Assembly: GCF_025465255.1 (NCBI RefSeq)
Contig: NZ_JAODNI010000202.1
Span: 1-37,153 of the forward strand
From: Pseudonocardia sp.
Lineage (GTDB): Bacteria; Actinomycetota; Actinomycetes; Mycobacteriales; Pseudonocardiaceae
Length of the DNA: 37,153 nt
Direction: 5' to 3'
Shown here: positions 7,638-15,368 of the stretch, in pieces
How the letters are laid out: every line of letters starts with the position of its first letter
How positions within the stretch are numbered: the first letter of the stretch is position 1
The notes under the pieces: model-generated
Told to the model about the DNA's origin: nothing
What the model saw: only the letters and a program-made list of their open reading frames with translations
Databases searched by the model: none
Translations under genes and position numbers: made by a program

Positions 7638-9605
7638 CTAGACCCCGAACGCGACGCGTACATCGTCGCTCGTGGTACCGGGAATCGGAGGGGAACCGGC
7701 CGCGGCCGGCGCGCCGGCCGGACGCTCCCCGGGGCCGCCGAGGACGACCTCGGGCGCGACGATGGACGGGTCGACGGTGAGCACCGCGTACCCGCCCACC
7801 GCACCGGCCCCGAAGCCCGGTGCGAACACGCGCATCGGCGCGGTGATCACCTTGTCCCGCACGGCGTCGAACAGCGCGATCGGGATGGAGGCCGCGGAGA
7901 CGTTGCCCATGGTCTCGATGTTGAAGTAGAGCTGGTCCGCGGACAGCCCGGCCTTCTCGGCGAGCTGCAGGATCATCGTCTTGTTGGCCTGGTGCGGGAC
8001 GATCAGGTCGATCTCCTCCAGGAGGGTGTCCGACGTGTCGCCGGGCAGCTCGCCCAGCTCGCCGATCATCTGCGCGAGGTAGCGGGCGACCAGCGCCTTC
8101 ACCTCCGGGCCGTAGACCGTGATGTCGTTGTCGAACTCCGGGTTCGGCCAGATGATCGAGTTCACCTGCTCGGGCGGGCCGCTCGCATAGGTCTGCAGGA
8201 TGTCGACGTCCCCGGCGGACCCCTCCGCTGCCGGGGCCACGACGATCGCCGCGGCGCCGTCACCGAAGATCATCCGGGAGGTGCGGACACTGCCGATCTT
8301 GTCCGAGAACTTCTCGACGCAGACCAGGAGCACCGGCCGCTCGACCTCCTGCAGCTGGCGCACCGCCTCGGCGAGGCCGTAGGGCAGCCCTGCGCACGCC
8401 GCGATGATGTCCGCGGAGCAGTGCGTCTGCAGGAGGCCGAGCTCGCCGGAGAGCCAGGTGGACAGCGAGGGGATGAGCCGGTCGCTGGTGCAGGTGGCGA
8501 CGAGCACGGCGCCGAACTCGTCCGTCGAGCGTCCGGAGTGGGCGATCGCGGCCTTCGCCGCGGCGAGGGCGAGCTCGCCGATGTCGTGGCTGGTGTAGCG
8601 GCGCTGGTCGATGCCCGTCTTGGCGCTGATCTCGGCGGCGCTCATCGGGGACCAGGAGAAGCTGGTGTTCCGGACGACGTCCGCGTTGTCGCAGACCAGC
8701 TCACCGCGGACGATCGCCAGCGCCTCGAGCTTGGGCTGCACGGTGAACGCCTCGCGCACCTTGACCGGCGGAAACGGGCGCACCGGCGGCTTGGGAACGG
8801 CGGGGGACGCCGCCCGCCGAGCCGGCACGTGGCCCGCCTTCACGCGGTCCAGGAAGGCCGAGACCTCGCGGGTGCGCGGGTGGAACGCGACGACGAAGTC
8901 GTCGTCGCCGATCTCGGACGCGGGCCGCAGTTCCGTCTGCGCGCGGCGCCAGGGGTACTGGTTGTGCAGCACCATCGCCCAGCGGGTCAGCGCCTCGAGC
9001 TCCGGGACGGCGGCCTCGGCGTCGTGGATCTCCTGTGTGGTGAAGACGGGGTAGTCCGGGTCGTGCTCGGGGAGCACGAAGGTCAGCGCGTCCGGCGTGC
9101 GCAGGAACTCCGCGACGGTCGGCTTGATCGCCGGCAGCTCTGTGGCGTGGTGGCGGCGGTTGCGGAAGACGTCGAAGAGCAGGTCGAAGACGGTCTCCTC
9201 GGCCCCCTCGTCCCAGGCGGCGGGCAGCTCCCGGTACGCCTGCTCGACGGCGGCGACCTTCCGGTCCCCGTCGACCCACGGGGTGAGCACGGGCAGGAAG
9301 ACGTCCGGGCGGTGCCGCGGGACGTCCCGCCAGCGCGTCGGGCGCTTGTCGTACATCGTCATCGAATAGCGGTTGACCCAGAACATGTTCTGTCCCAGAT
9401 CGCGCAACAGCTCGAACCGGCTGGGGTAGGCGCCGGCCTCCACCCGGGACAGGATGTCCGTTCCGGTGGGAGCCTTCGACTCGAAATCGCGGCCGATGAC
9501 TGCGCCGAACTGCTCCAGCGAGTCGAGGACCGAGAAATCCAGGTCGGGCGAGAAATTGGCGGGAAAGACCAGACGGCCATGGTTGTTGACCACGAACGGC
9601 TTCAT
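7638..9605 (-). CDS. KAS III (FabH/NphT7-like) ketosynthase with novel N-terminal domain
   Basis: The protein has 655 residues, about twice the length of FabH. The C-terminal half (from about residue 305) is a beta-ketoacyl synthase III with a complete triad: Cys404 in AACAGLPYG, His538 in PHQANK and Asn568 in GNVSAASIP. Such enzymes condense an acyl-CoA with malonyl-ACP or malonyl-CoA; NphT7 is a known member that makes acetoacetyl-CoA. The first roughly 270 residues, rich in Trp, Asp and Arg (for example WVNRYSMTMYD, RNRRHHATELPAI), match no domain I recognise. A basic/Pro linker (about 270-300) joins the halves. The ATG at 9605 is preceded by GGAGGT and is preferred over the longer frame to 9752, which enters the promoter region. 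Immediate coupling to the carboxylase suggests malonyl-CoA is channelled to it. Confidence 0.88.
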   Translation of the reverse strand: MKPFVVNNHGRLVFPANFSPDLDFSVLDSLEQFGAVIGRDFESKAPTGTDILSRVEAGAYPSRFELLRDLGQNMFWVNRYSMTMYDKRPTRWRDVPRHRPDVFLPVLTPWVDGDRKVAAVEQAYRELPAAWDEGAEETVFDLLFDVFRNRRHHATELPAIKPTVAEFLRTPDALTFVLPEHDPDYPVFTTQEIHDAEAAVPELEALTRWAMVLHNQYPWRRAQTELRPASEIGDDDFVVAFHPRTREVSAFLDRVKAGHVPARRAASPAVPKPPVRPFPPVKVREAFTVQPKLEALAIVRGELVCDNADVVRNTSFSWSPMSAAEISAKTGIDQRRYTSHDIGELALAAAKAAIAHSGRSTDEFGAVLVATCTSDRLIPSLSTWLSGELGLLQTHCSADIIAACAGLPYGLAEAVRQLQEVERPVLLVCVEKFSDKIGSVRTSRMIFGDGAAAIVVAPAAEGSAGDVDILQTYASGPPEQVNSIIWPNPEFDNDITVYGPEVKALVARYLAQMIGELGELPGDTSDTLLEEIDLIVPHQANKTMILQLAEKAGLSADQLYFNIETMGNVSAASIPIALFDAVRDKVITAPMRVFAPGFGAGAVGGYAVLTVDPSIVAPEVVLGGPGERPAGAPAAAGSPPIPGTTSDDVRVAFGV

Positions 9606-9725
9606 GTGTGGCGGACCTCCGTTGCACCGGGCATCACGAGGAAACTCCTGGTCGTGAGCCTGCGCAACCGCGAGTGGGCGGATCGGGCGGTGAGGGAACG
9701 GTAGCGGGATTCCGGCGATGATCGA

Positions 9726-9826
9726 CAGGTGACCTGGGTCCCGATCGCCCATTCTGGACCGGGCCCGGTCACCGTTGACGGTTACCTTCCGGTATTACTG
9801 TGGAGTGTTACCGCGGAGTATTACCG
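9726..9826. promoter_or_regulatory. Cluster of GGTNACC operator-like dyads in divergent promoter region
   Basis: The 361-bp gap between the KAS gene (start 9605, minus) and the next gene (start 9967, plus) holds no other gene I can support. It contains CAGGTGACCTG, a perfect 11-bp palindrome (9726-9736). It also contains GGTCACCGT-TG-ACGGTTACC (9767-9786), a dyad with 9-bp arms and one mismatch, and CGGTATTAC (9790-9798) facing GTATTACCG (9818-9826). Two 12-bp direct repeats, GGAGTGTTACCG (9802-9813) and GGAGTATTACCG (9815-9826), have a 13-bp period. Such dyads are typical of TetR/GntR-family operators. A possible minus-strand -10 CAGAAT lies at 9750-9755, just beside the first pair of dyads. 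The regulator is not encoded nearby. Confidence 0.6.
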
Positions 9827-9966
9827 ATGCGTTCGGTGACGGGATTCCACGTCCCCGCACGTGGCGGCGGTGCGACCCGCCACTGTGGACAGCAGCGGCA
9901 GACGATGTTCTACGGATCGTCGAACCTGCGGCGCCGGCGGCGGACATCGCCTACGGTCTGCAGAAC

Positions 9967-10512
9967 ATGGCCCGTGTCACGTATGCAGATGCCCGGAACG
10001 TCCCGCCGCAGACGGCCGCGACCCTGGGGAAGGTGCCGCCGCTGCGCGTCTTCGGGCTCGTCGCCCGCGCCGACACGGCGTTCCGGCCGTGGCTCAAGTA
10101 CGGCGGCGCGCTGCTCGCGGACCTCTCGATCGACCCGCTGCTGCGCGAGCTCGTCATCCTGCAGGTCGGCAGGCTGAACGCCCGGTACGAGTGGGACCAG
10201 CACGTCCCGATCACCCTCGCCGCGGGCGGCACGCAGGAGCAGGTCGACGCCCTGGACCGCGGCGAGACCGGCTCCGAGCTGTTCACCGCGGCACAGCGGG
10301 CGATGTTCGCGTTCGTCGCGGACTTCGTCCGTGACGGCGAGGTGCCCGACGAGACCTACGCCGCGCTGGCGGCCGAGCTGGACGAGAAGCAGATCGTGGA
10401 GGTCGGGCTGGTGGCCGGGCACTATCTCGGCCTGGCCCGGCTCATGACGGCGCTGCGCATCGACCCGGACGAGGCGGTCGGCGTCGAAGGCCTGCCCGCC
10501 GCCCGCCTCTAG
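9967..10512 (+). CDS. Carboxymuconolactone decarboxylase / AhpD-like protein
   Basis: The 181-residue protein belongs to the CMD/AhpD fold family. The conserved core reads LRELVILQVGRLNARYEWDQHVPI (broken here as LRELVILQVG, then YEWDQH), followed by GL/A-rich helices and VGLVAGHYLGLARLM. The Cys pair of true AhpD peroxidases is absent (ARYEW in its place), as in many actinobacterial members found beside acyl-CoA dehydrogenases, so peroxidase activity is unlikely and the reaction is unknown. ATG 9967 starts exactly where family homology begins; an upstream ATG in frame at 9775 would put coding sequence over the operator cluster. No strong Shine-Dalgarno is present. It lies 18 nt before the acyl-CoA dehydrogenase start and is surely cotranscribed with it. 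Confidence 0.8.
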   Translation: MARVTYADARNVPPQTAATLGKVPPLRVFGLVARADTAFRPWLKYGGALLADLSIDPLLRELVILQVGRLNARYEWDQHVPITLAAGGTQEQVDALDRGETGSELFTAAQRAMFAFVADFVRDGEVPDETYAALAAELDEKQIVEVGLVAGHYLGLARLMTALRIDPDEAVGVEGLPAARL

Positions 10513-10530
10513 AGACGAAGGGAAGTCACC

Positions 10531-11697
10531 GTGGACTTCACGCAGAACGACGACCATCGCGCCATCCGGGAGGGTGTCCGCGCCGTCTGCAAGGACTTCG
10601 ACGACGCCTACTGGCGCGCCTGCGACGCCGAGCACCGCTTCCCCTGGGACTTCTACCGGGCCATGGCCGACGGCGGCTGGCTCGGCATCTCCCTCGCCGA
10701 GGAGTACGGCGGGGGCGGACAGGGGATCACCGAGGCGTCGATCGTCCTGGAGGAGGTCGCCGCGTCCGGGGCGGCGATGAACGGCGCGAGCGCGATCCAC
10801 CTGGCCGTGTTCGGGATGAACCCGGTGGCGAAGCACGGCTCCCGCGCGATGCGCGAGGCGTACCTGCCGCGCGTCGCGTCCGGGGACCTGCACGTCGCGT
10901 TCGGCGTGACCGAGCCGGACGCCGGGACGGACACGACGTCGATCACCACCCGGGCCAGGCGGGACGGGGACCGGTACCTGGTCCGTGGGCGCAAGGTCTG
11001 GACGTCGAAGGCCCAGGACTGCGAGAAGGTCCTGCTGCTCGTCCGGACGACCCCGCTCGAGGAGTGCGCGAAGCGGACGGACGGGATGACGCTGCTGCTC
11101 GCGGACCTGCAGCGGCCCGAGGTGGACATCCGGCCGATCCCGAAGCTCGGCCGCAACGCCGTCGCGTCCTGCGAGGTCAGCTACGACGACCTGCCCGTCG
11201 CCGTCGCGGACCGGGTGGGCGAGGAGGGCAGGGGCTTCCGCTACCTGCTCGACGGGCTCAACCCCGAGCGCATCCTCATCGCCGCCGAGGCGCTGGGAAT
11301 CGGTCGCGCCGCGATGCGCAAGGCCGTGACGTATGCGGGGGAGCGGGAGGTGTTCGGCCGGCCCATCGGGAAGAACCAGGGCCTGGCGTTCCCACTCGCC
11401 GAGGCGCACATGCGGCTGCACGCGGCGGAGCTGGCCGTGCGGGAGGCGTCCTGGCGCTACGACGAGGGGCTGCCCTGCGGCGAGCACGCCAATACCGCGA
11501 AGTTCCTCGCCGCGGACGCCGGGCACTTCGCCGCGGACCGGGCGATGCAGACGCACGGCGGCTTCGGGTACGCGGACGAGTACGACGTCGGCCGGTACTG
11601 GACGGAGTCCCGGCTGATGAAGATCGCCCCGATCTCCCAGGAGATGGTGCTGAACTACGTGAGCGAGCACGTGCTGGGGCTCCCGCGGTCCTACTGA
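10531..11697 (+). CDS. Acyl-CoA dehydrogenase
   Basis: The 388-residue flavoprotein is predicted to introduce a trans-2,3 double bond into an acyl-CoA, passing electrons to ETF. Visible features are the N-terminal helical domain with EEYGGGG, the FAD-contact motif FGVTEPDAGTDTTSI (about residues 125-140), the beta-domain, and the C-terminal QTHGGFGYADEY. In the last motif Glu350 aligns with the catalytic base of medium-chain enzymes (E in the NTEYPVE region). Length is standard. Translation starts at GTG 10531 with GGAAG about 6 nt upstream. Cotranscribed with the CMD-like gene; the VOC gene follows 29 nt later. Chain length and substrate cannot be read from the sequence. Confidence 0.93.
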   Translation: MDFTQNDDHRAIREGVRAVCKDFDDAYWRACDAEHRFPWDFYRAMADGGWLGISLAEEYGGGGQGITEASIVLEEVAASGAAMNGASAIHLAVFGMNPVAKHGSRAMREAYLPRVASGDLHVAFGVTEPDAGTDTTSITTRARRDGDRYLVRGRKVWTSKAQDCEKVLLLVRTTPLEECAKRTDGMTLLLADLQRPEVDIRPIPKLGRNAVASCEVSYDDLPVAVADRVGEEGRGFRYLLDGLNPERILIAAEALGIGRAAMRKAVTYAGEREVFGRPIGKNQGLAFPLAEAHMRLHAAELAVREASWRYDEGLPCGEHANTAKFLAADAGHFAADRAMQTHGGFGYADEYDVGRYWTESRLMKIAPISQEMVLNYVSEHVLGLPRSY

Positions 11698-11726
11698 CGG
11701 AGTACCTCGGCACTAGGGTCGGATCC

Positions 11727-12113
11727 GTGGAGATTCTCGCCGGCCGTGTCCTGCTGCGCCCGGTCGATCCGGACGTCACCACCGCGTTCTACCGAGACGT
11801 CCTGGGCCTCGCCGTGTACCGCGAGTTCCCGGGCGGCACGGTGTTCTTCCTGGGCGGCGGGTTCCTCGAGGTGTCCGGCCGCGGCGACGGCCCCGGCACG
11901 GGCGACGGCGTCCGGCTCTGGATGCAGGTCAGGGCCCTCGCGGAGGCCCACGAGGAGCTCGCGGAGCGCGGCGCGCGCATCGTGCGCGAGCCGCGCCGCG
12001 AACCCTGGGGCCTCGACGAGATGTGGGTCGAGGACCCGGACGGCGTGCGGATCGGGTTCATCGAGATCCCTGCGGACCACCCGCTCCGCAGGGACACCCG
12101 GACGACTCCTTAG
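11727..12113 (+). CDS. VOC (glyoxalase/bleomycin-resistance fold) protein
   Basis: The 128-residue protein has one vicinal-oxygen-chelate unit: a beta strand (ILAGRVLLRPVD), helix FYRDVLGLAVYREF, strands ending in FLEV, then ALAEAHEELAERGARI, WGLDEMWVEDPDGVRIGFIEI. DPDG followed by a glutamate is the usual VOC end. Such proteins include glyoxalases, dioxygenases, epimerases and drug-binding proteins; the function is not assignable. The GTG at 11727 lies 29 nt after the dehydrogenase stop. TAGGGT (11714-11719) 7 nt upstream could be a -10 element for an extra leaderless transcript. Its stop codon (TAG 12111-12113) overlaps the stop of the convergent SRPBCC gene. Confidence 0.8.
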   Translation: MEILAGRVLLRPVDPDVTTAFYRDVLGLAVYREFPGGTVFFLGGGFLEVSGRGDGPGTGDGVRLWMQVRALAEAHEELAERGARIVREPRREPWGLDEMWVEDPDGVRIGFIEIPADHPLRRDTRTTP

Positions 12114-12541
12114 GTGGGGTCGGCCGTCCCCTCGACGGCCCGCTTGATCTCGGCGAGGGTCTCCTCGAGGCCCGCGCGGACGGCCGGGCCGTCGGCGTGT
12201 TCGGTGTGCAGCGACACCACGACCTCGGACTCGCCCTCGGCGGCCCCGTTCACCGCCAGCTCGCCGTGGTAGCCGCTCCGGTCCTCCGCACCCCAGCGCA
12301 GGGCGCGCGTCCGCTCGTCGGCCTCGAACCAGGCCTCGCCCTCGCGGCGCTTCCCCTCGACCTCCGCGACGACGTGGATCTCCTCGGCGCCCGGGTGCCC
12401 GGCGTCGGCGGCGTCCTTCCCGGTCGGCTCGGCCTCGCGCATGGCGGAGACGTAGTTCGGGAGGTTGTGCACGTCGGAGAGGTAGCGGAACAGCGAGTCC
12501 GGGTCGGTCGCGACGGTGGTGCTGTGCTCGTAGTCACCCAT
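12110..12541 (-). CDS. SRPBCC (START-like) family protein
   Basis: The 143-residue protein looks like a polyketide-cyclase/START-type SRPBCC fold. It opens with the typical MGDYEHSTTVATDPDSLFRYLSDVHNLPNYV, where an N-terminal strand leads into the helix that caps a hydrophobic pocket. It ends with a long amphipathic helix (GLEETLAEIKRAVE). Proteins of this fold bind lipids or aromatic ligands; no catalytic residues can be assigned. ATG 12541 matches the family start; the longer frame to 12634 runs into the HxlR gene. It is the last gene after MFS and HxlR, 31 nt downstream of HxlR. TATCCG (12547-12552) 5 nt before the ATG might be an internal -10. Its TAA overlaps the VOC stop tail to tail. 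Confidence 0.78.
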   Translation of the reverse strand: MGDYEHSTTVATDPDSLFRYLSDVHNLPNYVSAMREAEPTGKDAADAGHPGAEEIHVVAEVEGKRREGEAWFEADERTRALRWGAEDRSGYHGELAVNGAAEGESEVVVSLHTEHADGPAVRAGLEETLAEIKRAVEGTADPT

Positions 12542-12572
12542 GGCCGCGGATACCACGGTTCGCGGCACCCAA

Positions 12573-13043
12573 TCAGCTCGCCCGGGCCACGGCTCCCGGC
12601 CCGGGCAGGGCGCGCAACCTGCCGTGCTCGGCAATGACGTGGCCCTCCTCGCAGCGCAGCTCGGCGTGCACCGCGGCGCCGCAGCCGGGGTGCTCGATCC
12701 GCATCGGCGGGCCGGCCTCCCCGGCCAGGTGCCTGTCGCCCCAGTCCAGCATCGCGATGACCACCGCGCGGAGCTCCGACCCCGCGGGGGTGAGGTGGTA
12801 CTCGTGGCGCTCGCGCCGGCCGGGCTCCCGGTAGGGAACCCGGTCGACCAGCCCGGCCTCGACCAGGGTCGCGAGCCGTCGGGTGAGCACGTTGCGGGCG
12901 ATACCCAGGTGCCCGGCGATGTCGTCGAACCGGCGGACCCCGTTCAGGAGGTCACGCAGCACGAGGACCGTCCACGCGTCGCCGATGATCGCGGCGGTCC
13001 GGGCCACCGAGCAGCTCCTGCTGTCGAGTTCGGTCCAGTCCAT
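12573..13043 (-). CDS. HxlR-family winged-helix regulator
   Basis: The 156-residue DNA-binding protein starts with the HxlR hallmark CSVARTAAIIGDAWTVLVLRDL (Cys11 in the usual redox/dimer position). It continues through the recognition region GIARNVLTRRLATLVEAGLVDRVPY and the wing (YHLTPAG). A C-terminal extension with three cysteines (about residues 119-132, GCGAAVHAELRCEEGH) could bind metal. HxlR proteins often respond to aldehydes, quinones or disulfide stress and control neighbouring genes. The most likely target is the MFS exporter 54 nt upstream and the SRPBCC gene downstream. A probable leaderless promoter directly precedes the ATG. Confidence 0.9.
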   Translation of the reverse strand: MDWTELDSRSCSVARTAAIIGDAWTVLVLRDLLNGVRRFDDIAGHLGIARNVLTRRLATLVEAGLVDRVPYREPGRRERHEYHLTPAGSELRAVVIAMLDWGDRHLAGEAGPPMRIEHPGCGAAVHAELRCEEGHVIAEHGRLRALPGPGAVARAS

Positions 13044-13049
13044 ATGCCC

Positions 13050-13079
13050 AGGTTAACCGCGCTGCGTTGCCGGGAACAA
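13050..13079 (-). promoter_or_regulatory. Probable leaderless promoter of the HxlR gene
   Basis: On the minus strand TTGTTC (13074-13079) and TAACCT (13050-13055) are separated by 18 nt. The -10 hexamer ends 6 nt before the ATG at 13043. Transcription would therefore start at or next to the start codon, and no Shine-Dalgarno is visible. The palindrome GGTTAACC (13051-13058) overlaps the -10 and could be an operator. Confidence 0.5.
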
Positions 13080-13097
13080 CCGAAGTGCGGCCCCGGG

Positions 13098-14579
13098 TCA
13101 GGGGGTGCTGGCCGGGACCAGGGCGCCGGCGTTCTCGCTGCGGTCCACCCCCCGGGGCGACGGGGTCAGGGCCGCCACGACCGTCCCCAGGACCGCCGCG
13201 CCGGCGCCGGTCAGGAAGATCGTGGTGTAGGCCCCGCTCGAGGGGAGCACCCGGCCGCCCAGGTCGAGGGTCATCGCCGTCGTCACGGCCGCGACGACGG
13301 CGGTGCAGGACGACGTCCCGAGCTGGCGCATGAGGGTGTTCAGGCTGTTCGCGGCGGCCGTCTCGGTCTCCGGGACCGCACGCATGATCAGCAGCGGCAG
13401 GGCGGAGTAGGCGAGCGCGGCGCCGATCGAGGCGACGGTCGCGGCCAGCATGAGCAGCAGCAGGCTGCCGGGCAGCAGCGCGAACGCGACGTTGCCGACG
13501 ACCAGGACCGACGCGCCGAGGACCAGCGTGGTCCGGGGACCGCGGGTCCGGGAGATCAGGGCGGAGGTCGAGGAGAACACCACCATCGCACCGCCGATCG
13601 GGAGCAGCACGACGCCGGCGACGATCAGCGAGAGCCCGAACCCGTAGCCGGTCTCCACCGGGGCCTGCAGGATCTGGGTCGCCACGACGAACGTCGCGAA
13701 CATCGAGAAGCCGATCAGCACCGAGGTCACGTTGGTCCAGAGCACGGGGGGCCGCGCCGTCACCCGCAGGTCGACCAGCGGTGCGCGGGTCCGCAGCTCG
13801 TGCCGGCCCCACACCGGGACGATCACGAGGAACGCGCCCAGCAGGCCGAGGGTGACCGGCGACGCCCAGCCCCACTCGCCGCCCTTGGACACGGCGAGCA
13901 GCAGGCACACCAGCGCCGTGCCGATCCCCACCGCCCCGATCAGGTCGAACCGCCCGCCCGTCCGCACACCGGACTCCGGGACCAGCCGCACGACCAGCAG
14001 GATCTGGACGAGGGCGACGACCGCGGCGCCCGCGAACAGCCACCGCCAGCTCGCGAACTGGGCCACCACACCGGTGAGCGGGAGGCCGATCGCGCCGCCG
14101 ACCCCGAGCGAGGAGCTCATCAGGCCGACCCCGCCGCCGATCTTCTCCGCCGGCAGCACGTCCCGCATCAGGCTCATGCCGAGCGCGATCACGCCGAACG
14201 AGACGCCCTGCAGGACCCGCGCCACCAGCAGCACCAGGATGTTCGGCGCCAGCGCGCCCAGGAGCGAGCCGAGCCCGATCAGCACGAGCGAGGCCAGCAG
14301 CATCCGGCGCTTGCCGTACATGTCCCCGAGGCGGCCCAGGACCGGCGCGGACACGGCGCCCGCGACCAGGGTCGCGGTGATCAGCCACGCCGCCGTCGAC
14401 GGGGTGGTGGACATCAGCCGCGGGAACTGCGGCAGCAGCGGCACGACCATCGTCTGGATCAGCGACACCAGGAGCCCGCACGAGGCGAGCACGCCGATAG
14501 CGACCCCGGGGCGGCGACGGGCGATCGCGGAGGCGGCGTCGCCGGCGGTCGCGGGTGGGGTGGGGGCGAGCTCGGACAC
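13098..14579 (-). CDS. MFS drug/solute exporter (DHA2-like, about 14 TM)
   Basis: The 493-residue membrane protein is a major facilitator of the drug:H+ antiporter type. It has an early TM1 after about 28 cytoplasmic residues, the loop LGRLGDMYGKRRML (MFS motif A, about residues 84-97), about 14 hydrophobic segments, and a mid-protein charged loop ahead of the second half. It probably exports a hydrophobic or cationic compound in exchange for protons. GTG 14579 is chosen because GGAGA lies 7 nt upstream and the residues before it are not protein-like. It heads the operon with HxlR and SRPBCC. An inverted repeat GCAAG-N7-CTTGC (14642-14658) upstream could be a control site. Substrate is unknown. 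Confidence 0.9.
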   Translation of the reverse strand: MSELAPTPPATAGDAASAIARRRPGVAIGVLASCGLLVSLIQTMVVPLLPQFPRLMSTTPSTAAWLITATLVAGAVSAPVLGRLGDMYGKRRMLLASLVLIGLGSLLGALAPNILVLLVARVLQGVSFGVIALGMSLMRDVLPAEKIGGGVGLMSSSLGVGGAIGLPLTGVVAQFASWRWLFAGAAVVALVQILLVVRLVPESGVRTGGRFDLIGAVGIGTALVCLLLAVSKGGEWGWASPVTLGLLGAFLVIVPVWGRHELRTRAPLVDLRVTARPPVLWTNVTSVLIGFSMFATFVVATQILQAPVETGYGFGLSLIVAGVVLLPIGGAMVVFSSTSALISRTRGPRTTLVLGASVLVVGNVAFALLPGSLLLLMLAATVASIGAALAYSALPLLIMRAVPETETAAANSLNTLMRQLGTSSCTAVVAAVTTAMTLDLGGRVLPSSGAYTTIFLTGAGAAVLGTVVAALTPSPRGVDRSENAGALVPASTP

Positions 14580-14641
14580 GCGGGGTCTCCGTCCGGATGA
14601 GCAGGGTTCCCGTCCAGGTGACCACGAAGCCCGATTCGCCC

Positions 14642-14658
14642 GCAAGGTGAACGCTTGC
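14642..14658. promoter_or_regulatory. Inverted repeat GCAAG-N7-CTTGC in divergent gap
   Basis: This short dyad lies 63 nt upstream of the MFS start and 128 nt upstream of the PPOX start, in the 206-bp divergent gap. It could be an operator, possibly for HxlR. The arms are only 5 bp, so chance is not excluded. Nothing else clear is seen in the gap. Confidence 0.25.
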
Positions 14659-14785
14659 CTTTGCCAACCATCTCACCGAGCAACGCCGTGTTCGTCCCGT
14701 TCACCCCTTCGGGTGGCGAGGCCCGTACGGCCGTTCGGCGGCACGCGTGTCGGCCGCCGCCGGGGCCGCCGGGCAGGATGGCCCC

Positions 14786-15196
14786 ATGGCAGTCCGACGT
14801 CTCGAGCCGGGATCGGTGTCCGAGCAGTTCCGCGAGTTCTGGACCGAACGCCACCTGGGCATGCTGGTGACGCTGCGCCGGGACGGGACCCCGCACGTCG
14901 TCCCGGTGGGGATCACGGTGGACGTCGAGCAGGGCGTCGCCCGGGTCATCTGCCGCGGTGGCTCGCAGAAGGCGCGCAACGTCGCCGCGGCCGGTCCGGT
15001 GGGGGCGCGGGTCGTGGTCTCCCAGGTCGACGGCGCGCGCTGGTCCAGCCTCGAGGGCGTCGCGGTGGTCCGGGACGACGCCGAGCGGGTCCGGGACGCC
15101 GAGGAGCGCTACGCGAAGCGGTTCCGGGTGCCCCGGGTGAATCCGGAGCGCGTGGTGATCGAGATCGCCGTCGACCGGGTCCTGGGCCTGGCCTGA
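14786..15196 (+). CDS. PPOX-class (F420/FMN split-barrel) oxidoreductase
   Basis: The 136-residue split beta-barrel protein resembles the actinobacterial pyridoxamine-5-phosphate-oxidase-like, F420-dependent group: FWTERHLGMLVTLRRDGTPHVVPVG at the N-terminus, then SQKARNV and a C-terminal VIEIAVDRVLGL strand. Such proteins bind F420, FMN or heme-like cofactors and often reduce quinones or other conjugated compounds; the substrate is unknown. ATG 14786 starts at family homology. CAGGAT (14774-14779) ends 6 nt upstream and may be the -10 of a leaderless transcript. Divergent from the MFS exporter. Confidence 0.82.
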   Translation: MAVRRLEPGSVSEQFREFWTERHLGMLVTLRRDGTPHVVPVGITVDVEQGVARVICRGGSQKARNVAAAGPVGARVVVSQVDGARWSSLEGVAVVRDDAERVRDAEERYAKRFRVPRVNPERVVIEIAVDRVLGLA

Positions 15197-15209
15197 TCGC
15201 CGCGGAACT

Positions 15210-15245
15210 CCCACCCCCGGCCTGTCCTTCCGGGTCCGGGTGGGG
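15210..15245 (+). terminator. Possible hairpin terminator after the PPOX gene
   Basis: CCCAC plus CCGG (15210-15220, with a CC bulge) can pair with CCGG plus GTGGG (15236-15244) around a 15-nt loop, 14 nt after the PPOX stop. There is no T-run. The hairpin is imperfect. Confidence 0.35.
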
Positions 15246-15368
15246 CACGCTGGTGGGGCAGGACCGAGGTCGCCGTCCCCACCGTCGCGGGGTGACCGAT
15301 CCGACGCACGTAGACACGGCCGTGCGGTCGAGACAGGGACAGGACATCGGGTCGCGGGGAGTGGTGTG

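Noticed and set aside
2003..7780. A 1925-residue open frame on the plus strand opposite the carboxylase
   Set aside because: It is the antisense shadow of a very GC-rich gene: composition is dominated by Arg, Gly, Val and Asp/His with no family motif, while the minus strand encodes a complete carboxylase.
7624..7804. Longer N-terminus for the carboxylase (start at 7804)
   Set aside because: The extra 60 residues overlap the KAS coding region and are Arg/Ser/Pro-rich without homology. GTG 7624 has a ribosome binding site and matches the biotin carboxylase start.
12540..14600. Long plus-strand frame rich in His, Arg, Asp and Gln opposite HxlR and MFS
   Set aside because: Low-complexity shadow of the two real minus-strand genes; no start signal or domain.
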